Shown here piece after piece: positions 1-4,028 of a stretch of 5,609 nt of DNA (its first letter is position 1; each line of letters begins with the position of its first letter). The notes beneath the pieces were generated by a model that was given only the letters and a program-made list of their open reading frames with translations, did no database searches and was not told the origin of the DNA. A program made the position numbers and the translations under genes. The stretch comes from CAYZXT01 sp964482515 (lineage in GTDB: Bacteria; Elusimicrobiota; Elusimicrobia; FEN-1173), in the NCBI GenBank assembly GCA_964482515.1, contig CAYZXT010000066.1:1-5609 (forward strand). The letters run 5' to 3'.

Positions 1-117
1 CAGGACGAGGCCATCGAACAGATCACCAAGCTGGCCAGGAGCTCCGTCCTGCCGGTGTGCGCCCCGCGCACCGCCACCACGACGTCGAAGCCCGCCCCGG
101 CACCGTCTCCCTCTCCG
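1..117 (+). other. Unexplained coding-like segment fused upstream of ppdK homology
   Basis: Ordinary PPDKs have a conserved stretch ending in GEDVVAGIRTP just before this point. Here none of the three + frames encodes it. In the first ~57 bases, frame 1 (starting at base 1) has the strong G/C third-position bias of real genes in this window and reads QDEAIEQITKLARSSVLPVC. The ppdK frame has A/T-rich third positions over the same bases. Frame 1 stays open to a stop at 187-189, but only as a proline/serine-rich shadow of the ppdK coding sequence. I do not recognise the frame 1 peptide. The bases may be part of another gene joined by deletion, or a chimeric contig end. Confidence 0.4.
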
Positions 118-1973
118 TCTCCGGCATCCGGACCCCGAAACCCATCAAAGAACTCCACAACGACATGCCCAAGGTGTATGACCAGCTGAAAGCCATCACC
201 ACGAAGCTGGAAAAAGCCTACCGCGACATGCAGGACTTCGAATTCACCATCGAGCGCGGCAACCTGTACATGCTGCAGACCCGCACCGGCAAGCGCACCG
301 GCATCGCGGCCGTCCGCGCCGCCGTCGACATGGTGGGAGAGAAACTGATTTCCAAGGAAGAGGCGCTGCTCCGCATCGAGCCGGAACAGATCGCCCAGCT
401 CCTCGCCCCGGTGTTCGACGGCAAAGAGAAGACCGTCGCCGTCAAGGGCGGACGCTTCCTCGCCAAGGGCATCGACGCGGGCCCCGGCGCCGCTTCGGGC
501 AAGATCGCCTTCACGGCGGAGAAAGCCGTGGAGATGGCCAAGGCCGGACCGACCATGTTGGTCCGCCCCGAAACCAACCCGGACGACATCGAAGGCATGG
601 TCGTCGCGCAAGGTATTTTGACCGCCATCGGCGGACGCACCAGCCACGCGGCCGTGGTCGCCCGCGGCATGGGGAAACCCTGCGTCGTCGGCTGCTCCGA
701 ACTGAAGATCAACGGCGAGAACGGCACCATGCTCGTCAACGGCCAGACCCTGAGGGAAGGGGATTACCTTTCCATCGACGGGTTCACCGGCGAAGTCATC
801 GCCGGCCAGGTCCCGACGCTGGCGTCCGAAGTGATCCGCGTGCTGCGCGGCGAGCTGGACAAAAAAGAAGCCCCGATGTTCACCTACTTCGAGACCGTCA
901 TGAAGTGGTCCGACAGCTTCCGCAAGATCGGCGTCCGCGCCAACGCGGACATCCCGCGCGACGCGAAGATCGCCAAGGCGCTCGGCGCCGAAGGCATCGG
1001 CCTCTGCCGCACGGAACATATGTTCTTCGCGCCGGAGCGTTTGCCCTTCATGCAGCAGATGATCCTGGCCGACACGGAGGCCGACCGCCGCGCCGCCCTC
1101 GACAAGCTGCTGCCCTTCCAGAAGGACGACTTCAAAGGCCTGCTGAAAGAGATGAAAGGCTTCGGCGTGACGATCCGTACGCTCGATCCGCCGCTCCACG
1201 AGTTCCTCCCCAAGACGCAGGAAGACGCGGAAGTCCTTTCCAAGAAGATCGGCATCCCGGCCAATAAGATCATGGCCAAGACCCATTCGCTCCACGAGTT
1301 CAACCCGATGCTGGGCCACCGCGGCTGCCGTTTGGGCATCACCTACCCGGAGATCACGGAGATGCAGGTCCGCGCCATCCTGTTGGCCGCGGCCGAGCTG
1401 AAGAAGGAAGGCGTCAACACGGTGCCGGAAATCATGATCCCGCTCGTCGGGAACGTGAAAGAGTTCCAGGACCAGGCGGCCATCGTTCGCCGCGTGGCGG
1501 ACGAAGTGAAGCAGGCCACCGGCACCGCGCCGAAGTACCTCCTCGGCACGATGATCGAAGTTCCGCGCGCCGCTTTGACCGCGGGCGAGATCGCCAAGGA
1601 AGCCGAGTTCTTCAGCTTCGGCACCAACGACCTCACGCAGATGACCCTCGGGTTCTCGCGCGACGACGCGGGCGGCTTCACGAAAGTCTACCTCGATAAG
1701 AAAATCTTCAAGGACGACCCGTTCCAGACCCTCGACCAGACCGGCGTGGGCCGGCTGGTGGAGCTGTCTGTGAAGGAAGGCCGCGCGGTCCGCAAGGACA
1801 TCAAGCTCGGCATCTGCGGCGAGCACGGCGGCGACCCGGAATCCGTGAAGTTCTGCGCGCGGACCGGACTGAACTACGTGTCCTGCAGCCCCTTCCGCAT
1901 CCCCGTGGCGCGTTTGGCCGCGGCGCAGCAGGTCATCTCGGCCAAAACGGGCAAGAGCTACACGTCCAAGTAA
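3..1973 (+). CDS. ppdK: Pyruvate phosphate dikinase, C-terminal part; aberrant 5' end
   Basis: PPDK interconverts pyruvate, ATP and phosphate with PEP, AMP and pyrophosphate in the cytoplasm. The frame is open from position 3; a GTG at 57 is the first plausible start, and residues here are counted from it. Residues 23-82 match the end of the ATP-grasp domain (GIRTP, MQDFEFTIE, YMLQTR). The swivelling phosphohistidine domain follows, with catalytic His197 in GGRTSHAAVVAR. The PEP/pyruvate TIM barrel then carries Arg318 (GLCRTEHMF), Arg374 (RTLDPPLHEF), Glu501 (GTMIEVPRAAL), Asn524 (FGTNDLTQMT) and Cys587 (GICGEHGGDP). These correspond to the known active-site residues of Clostridium symbiosum PPDK. 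The C-terminus is complete (SCSPFRIPVARLAAAQ). Roughly 250 N-terminal residues expected of the family are absent, and residues before 23 do not resemble PPDK. The gene is therefore cut by the window edge and also disrupted, frameshifted or misassembled near its left end. A strong terminator follows it. Confidence 0.93.
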   Translation, partial: GRGHRTDHQAGQELRPAGVRPAHRHHDVEARPGTVSLSVSGIRTPKPIKELHNDMPKVYDQLKAITTKLEKAYRDMQDFEFTIERGNLYMLQTRTGKRTGIAAVRAAVDMVGEKLISKEEALLRIEPEQIAQLLAPVFDGKEKTVAVKGGRFLAKGIDAGPGAASGKIAFTAEKAVEMAKAGPTMLVRPETNPDDIEGMVVAQGILTAIGGRTSHAAVVARGMGKPCVVGCSELKINGENGTMLVNGQTLREGDYLSIDGFTGEVIAGQVPTLASEVIRVLRGELDKKEAPMFTYFETVMKWSDSFRKIGVRANADIPRDAKIAKALGAEGIGLCRTEHMFFAPERLPFMQQMILADTEADRRAALDKLLPFQKDDFKGLLKEMKGFGVTIRTLDPPLHEFLPKTQEDAEVLSKKIGIPANKIMAKTHSLHEFNPMLGHRGCRLGITYPEITEMQVRAILLAAAELKKEGVNTVPEIMIPLVGNVKEFQDQAAIVRRVADEVKQATGTAPKYLLGTMIEVPRAALTAGEIAKEAEFFSFGTNDLTQMTLGFSRDDAGGFTKVYLDKKIFKDDPFQTLDQTGVGRLVELSVKEGRAVRKDIKLGICGEHGGDPESVKFCARTGLNYVSCSPFRIPVARLAAAQQVISAKTGKSYTSK

Positions 1974-2000
1974 GCGGACTCATCCGCAGTCCCTTGCTTG

Positions 2001-2033
2001 CCCTCTCCCCTTGGGAGAGGATTAAGGTGAGGG
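2001..2033. repeat. Degenerate CCCTCTCCC-type dispersed intergenic repeat
   Basis: The stretch contains an 8-bp perfect stem, CCTCTCCC (2002-2009) with GGGAGAGG (2013-2020), around a 3-base loop, followed by ATTAAGGTGAGGG. This matches the layout of a dispersed intergenic repeat common in many bacterial genomes (CCCTCTCCC, hairpin, GGGTTAGGGTGAGGG), here with a few changed bases. It lies 27 bases after the ppdK stop and before the terminator. There is no T-tract after the hairpin, so it is not a terminator itself. The family assignment is from memory of the motif, not from a search. Confidence 0.5.
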
Positions 2034-2051
2034 AAGACGCAGTTTGAAAAG

Positions 2052-2093
2052 CAGGGGCGGGTTCCGAAACGGATCCGCCCCTGTTTTGTTTTT
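2052..2093 (+). terminator. Strong rho-independent terminator of ppdK
   Basis: The 5' arm CAGGGGCGG (2052-2060) pairs perfectly with CCGCCCCTG (2075-2083). The stem continues through TCCG/CGGA after a small internal irregularity and closes on an AAA loop (2067-2069). The tract TTTTGTTTTT (2084-2093) follows directly. It lies about 80 bases beyond the ppdK stop and separates ppdK from the next + strand genes. Confidence 0.9.
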
Positions 2094-2104
2094 AGAAACA
2101 TCGC

Positions 2105-2110
2105 GGGAGG
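2105..2110 (+). promoter_or_regulatory. Ribosome binding site (GGGAGG) for the 35-codon ORF
   Basis: GGGAGG sits 6 bases before the ATG at 2117. This is a near-ideal Shine-Dalgarno sequence and the best one in the window, and it is the main reason to treat the short ORF as a real gene start. Confidence 0.7.
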
Positions 2111-2116
2111 AAATTG

Positions 2117-2224
2117 ATGAACCCCAACCCCACATTCGCGCAGTTGATCGCTAAAGCCACGCCCGCGGTGAAGAAGCTGGCCGTCGGCGTGCGGAAAGAT
2201 TTTATAGTGCCGTCACCCCGGTGA
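2117..2224 (+). pseudogene. Short ORF, probable 5' remnant of a gene ended by a repeat
   Basis: A 35-codon ORF begins MNPNPTFAQLIAKATPAV and ends at a TGA (2222-2224) lying inside the palindromic repeat that starts at 2212. It has a strong ribosome binding site and good G/C third-position bias up to about position 2195. Its first 29 residues look like the amphipathic helical N-terminus of a normal cytoplasmic protein. The last few residues (VPSPR) are encoded wholly or partly by the repeat. The likeliest reading is a gene that lost its 3' part when the repeat was inserted or when a deletion ended at it. The N-terminus faintly recalls DUF1801-type proteins, but this is too short to assign. A genuine 35-residue peptide is the alternative. 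Confidence 0.5.
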
Positions 2225-2271
2225 AAACCGGGGTCCAGATCATCTGGATTCCGGCTTTCGCCGGAATGACG
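2212..2271. repeat. Two-hairpin palindromic intergenic repeat, copy A (60 bp)
   Basis: Two hairpin modules face each other. The left one has stem CCCCGGT/ACCGGGG with loop GAAA. The right one has stem TTCCGGC/GCCGGAA with loop TTTC, which reads GAAA on the other strand. Outer ends GTCA and TGAC are inverted, and the centre CCAGAT-C-ATCTGG is also palindromic, so the whole unit can fold as one cruciform. This is the REP/BIME style of element, whose relatives in other bacteria are mobilised by RAYT-type transposases; no such gene is visible here. It supplies the stop codon of the upstream ORF and ends 20 bases before the next gene. Confidence 0.85.
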
Positions 2272-2280
2272 ATAAGAAAA

Positions 2281-2285
2281 AAGGA
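2281..2285 (+). promoter_or_regulatory. Ribosome binding site (AAGGA) for the immunity-like gene
   Basis: AAGGA lies 6 bases before the ATG at 2292, directly after the right end of repeat copy A. It supports 2292 as the true start and argues that this gene is not simply the interrupted continuation of the ORF at 2117. Confidence 0.6.
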
Positions 2286-2291
2286 TTCTTT

Positions 2292-2729
2292 ATGAAACCG
2301 GCGTGGGCGGGAGCCTTCAAGCGGGGGGATGTCATCCTCATCCATCCCTATTTCCTCAATAGCACCGCAAAATGGGTGGGAGGAAACCCAGTGGTGTCGT
2401 TGCCGGCGTCGGCATCCGCGGGGAAGATCGGCAAAACCTTGATAAACGTCCTGCAGCTTTCGCGAAAAGGTTCTGCGGAGATCATCGGCTGGGAGGAATT
2501 CCTGCAAGTCCAATATCAGGCGTTGGGCGTTACCACGAAAGAGGAGATGCTGGCGGGTTCGCGGTTTGTGAAAGCCAATTTAGGCGACGACCGTATCTTC
2601 CTCACGCCGATGCGCCGCGGCCCGGACGATTTTCAGAAAATCGGCGTGCCGGACGTTATCGTCAGCGGCTTCGCCAACCATAAGGCCGTCGGCGAGGCGC
2701 TTATGCGCGCCTGGAGCTTGTGTCAGTAA
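2292..2729 (+). CDS. Small protein resembling the CdiI/DUF1436 immunity family
   Basis: The 145-residue protein has no signal peptide or membrane segment, so it is probably cytoplasmic. Its layout recalls the contact-dependent growth inhibition immunity family CdiI/DUF1436. That family has a strand followed by an IG-x-x-L helix ending in LS (here residues 34-57, LPASASAGKIGKTLINVLQL). A middle W-E-E-F...TKEEM segment (67-86) and a strand of the ISPTRHE type (here IFLTPMRRGP, 102-111) follow. A second strand-plus-helix of the same shape closes the protein (121-144, AVGEALMRAWSLC). The two strand-helix units look like an internal duplication. Members neutralise the C-terminal toxin of CdiA-type proteins. 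No toxin, CdiB or Rhs gene is adjacent, so it would be an orphan or a domesticated relative. The assignment is from memory of the family pattern; an uncharacterised protein is the alternative. Confidence 0.55.
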   Translation: MKPAWAGAFKRGDVILIHPYFLNSTAKWVGGNPVVSLPASASAGKIGKTLINVLQLSRKGSAEIIGWEEFLQVQYQALGVTTKEEMLAGSRFVKANLGDDRIFLTPMRRGPDDFQKIGVPDVIVSGFANHKAVGEALMRAWSLCQ

Positions 2730-2734
2730 AGGCT

Positions 2735-2836
2735 GTCACCCCGGCGGAAGCCGGGGTCCAGATGATTCATGCCCTCTTCCGACAGGTAGAGGGCCATGCC
2801 TGGCGGCAAGGGATTCCGGCTTTCGCCGGAATGACG
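2735..2836. repeat. Expanded palindromic intergenic repeat, copy B (102 bp)
   Basis: It has the same two outer modules as copy A. The left stem is CCCCGGC/GCCGGGG with loop GGAA, and the right stem TTCCGGC/GCCGGAA with loop TTTC is identical to copy A. The modules are separated by 47 bases (2764-2810) instead of a few. That insert forms its own imperfect hairpin, 2768-2777 with 2788-2798, with one bulge and a further CC/GG pair inside the loop. A small TGCC/GGCA stem (2797-2808) follows. The repeat starts 5 bases after the stop of the preceding gene and ends 11 bases before the PhzF start, filling nearly the whole gap. It has no T-tract, so intrinsic termination is doubtful. Confidence 0.85.
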
Positions 2837-2847
2837 AATGGATCTAA

Positions 2848-3630
2848 ATGAAAATTCCCTATTACGTCGTTGATTCGTTTTCCTCGATCCCTCTGGCCGG
2901 GAACCCGGCGGGCGTCTGTCCGTTGGAGAAGTGGCTGCCGGACGGCGTGATGCAGCGGATCGCCGCGGAAAACAACATCTCCGAGACCGCGTTCTTCGTG
3001 GCCAAGGGCGATGGCAAATATCATATCCGCTGGTTCTCTCCCACCGTTGAGGTCAATCTGTGCGGCCACGCGACGCTGGCGTCGGCCTATGTCCTTTATG
3101 AATTTGAGAAGTTCACGGGCCCCGCCGTCCGTTTCGACAGCAAGAGCGGTCCGTTGACGGTCGAGCGCATCGGCGACCGTATGGTAATGGATTTCCCTAT
3201 GCTAGAATTAACGTCCGGTCCCGTTCCCAAGGATCTGGCGAAGGGCCTGGGCGCGGCGCCGAAGGAATTTTTCAGTTCCATGGACCAGATCGCGGTCCTG
3301 GAGAACGAAGCGGCCGTCCTGCACTTGAGGCCGGACCTCGACGTGCTTCGGCGGCTGAACGGCCGCGGCGTGATCGCCACAGCGCCGGGGCGGGATTGCG
3401 ATTACGTCCTCCGTTTCTTCGGCCCCAAGGTCGGGATCGACGAAGACCCGGTGACGGGCTCGGCCCAAAGCCAGATCGCGCCCTACTGGGCGAAAAAGCT
3501 CGGCAAGAACAAGCTGACCGTCAAACAGCTCTCCGCCCGCGGCGGCGAACTATATTGCGAAACGGCCGGAGACCGGGTGAAGATCGGCGGAGCGGCGGCG
3601 CTGTATTTGAAAGGCGAGATAACGATTTAG
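2848..3630 (+). CDS. PhzF-family isomerase (YddE-like)
   Basis: The 260-residue length is normal for the PhzF/diaminopimelate-epimerase-fold family (PF02567). The N-terminal half opens with the family start YYVVDSFSSIPLAGNPAGV. Catalytic Glu46 lies in NNISETAFF, and CGHATLAS carries Gly73 and His74. The C-terminal half has the second active-site signature DEDPVTGSAQSQIAPYW (198-214), with Asp200, Gly204 and Ser205. These match positions known from Pseudomonas PhzF (Glu45, Gly73, His74, Asp208), so the enzyme should be active. The substrate is unknown: no phenazine genes are nearby, and most family members outside phenazine clusters, like E. coli YddE, are uncharacterised. The start at 2848 is fixed by the conserved N-terminus; the ribosome binding site is weak (TGGA about 5 bases upstream). 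The gene meets the membrane protein gene tail to tail, 4 bases apart. Confidence 0.93.
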   Translation: MKIPYYVVDSFSSIPLAGNPAGVCPLEKWLPDGVMQRIAAENNISETAFFVAKGDGKYHIRWFSPTVEVNLCGHATLASAYVLYEFEKFTGPAVRFDSKSGPLTVERIGDRMVMDFPMLELTSGPVPKDLAKGLGAAPKEFFSSMDQIAVLENEAAVLHLRPDLDVLRRLNGRGVIATAPGRDCDYVLRFFGPKVGIDEDPVTGSAQSQIAPYWAKKLGKNKLTVKQLSARGGELYCETAGDRVKIGGAAALYLKGEITI

Positions 3631-3634
3631 TTGT

Positions 3635-4000
3635 TTAAGCGGGCGTTTTGAGGTAAGCGATAATAAAAAGGATTCCCAGGATTAGGTCGCCCGAAGCTGG
3701 AATAAGCAGGATCCCGGGCGCGCGGCCCAAAAAGAAAAGCGCGTAGCAGGCGATCACAAAACCGAATTTTTCAATCATCGACGGGATCATCATCGGACGG
3801 TAGCGCACCGGGTCCCGGGACAATATAAGGAAGAGTATTTGGAAGGCAAAGGCGACGCCCGCGAAACCGTAGAAATATTCCGGATGGGTGATGGCGGGCG
3901 ACGTGTCGATCCCGACCCTGTTTTCCAGGAAAAACTGCGGCGTCACGACCACGAGGCCGTAGATGCCGGCCCAAAAGAAAACCCGCTTGGCGAAGTTCAT
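3635..4000 (-). CDS. Four-helix integral membrane protein of unknown function
   Basis: From the ATG at 4000-3998 the protein has 121 residues and begins MNFAKRVFFWAGIYGLVVV. Four hydrophobic segments are visible, at roughly residues 8-24, 42-62, 78-95 and 98-117. The loop after the second contains DPVRYRPMMIPSMIEKFGF, and HPEYFYGFAGVAFAFQ opens the second helix. The combination YFYGF, D-P-x-R-Y-R-P and a downstream E-K recalls a small uncharacterised membrane family found in several phyla; I know of no function. A longer reading from 4198 exists, but its first 66 residues are antisense to metH and carry no membrane signal, so I start at 4000. No Shine-Dalgarno sequence precedes this ATG; TATAGT ends 7 bases before it, which would fit a leaderless message. 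The gene is divergent from metH and convergent with the PhzF gene. Confidence 0.82.
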   Translation of the reverse strand: MNFAKRVFFWAGIYGLVVVTPQFFLENRVGIDTSPAITHPEYFYGFAGVAFAFQILFLILSRDPVRYRPMMIPSMIEKFGFVIACYALFFLGRAPGILLIPASGDLILGILFIIAYLKTPA

Positions 4001-4028
4001 GGAAGGACTATACAAAAAATAAAATTTT
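3987..4028. promoter_or_regulatory. Compact AT-rich divergent promoter region (candidate)
   Basis: Only 28 bases separate the starts of the membrane protein gene (-) and metH (+). On the + strand TTGGCG (3987-3992) and TATACA (4009-4014), 16 bases apart, could serve metH. On the - strand the hexamer TATAGT (4012-4007) overlaps the + strand -10 box; a poor -35, TTGCTC, lies at 4036-4031. Both predicted transcripts would start within about 10 bases of their start codons, and neither gene has a Shine-Dalgarno sequence. The boxes are read by eye and are short, so this is tentative. Confidence 0.3.

Noticed and set aside
218..1681. Several 110-175 codon open frames on the - strand within ppdK
   Set aside because: They lie wholly antisense to conserved PPDK sequence, lack ribosome binding sites and recognisable domains, and are expected shadows of G/C-biased codons.
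2203..2208. TATAGT as a -10 promoter box just before repeat copy A
   Set aside because: No acceptable -35 lies 16-18 bases upstream, and the hexamer is inside the short ORF; a single hexamer is too weak to call.
2212..2836. CRISPR array
   Set aside because: There are only two copies about 460 bases apart with a gene between them, and each unit is an inverted two-hairpin element rather than a direct repeat with unique spacers.
3616..3660. Shared bidirectional terminator between the PhzF and membrane protein genes
   Set aside because: The convergent junction shows no stable stem with a T-tract on either strand.
4001..4028. A cobalamin or SAM riboswitch controlling metH
   Set aside because: The 28-base gap is far too short, and no box motifs are present on either side.
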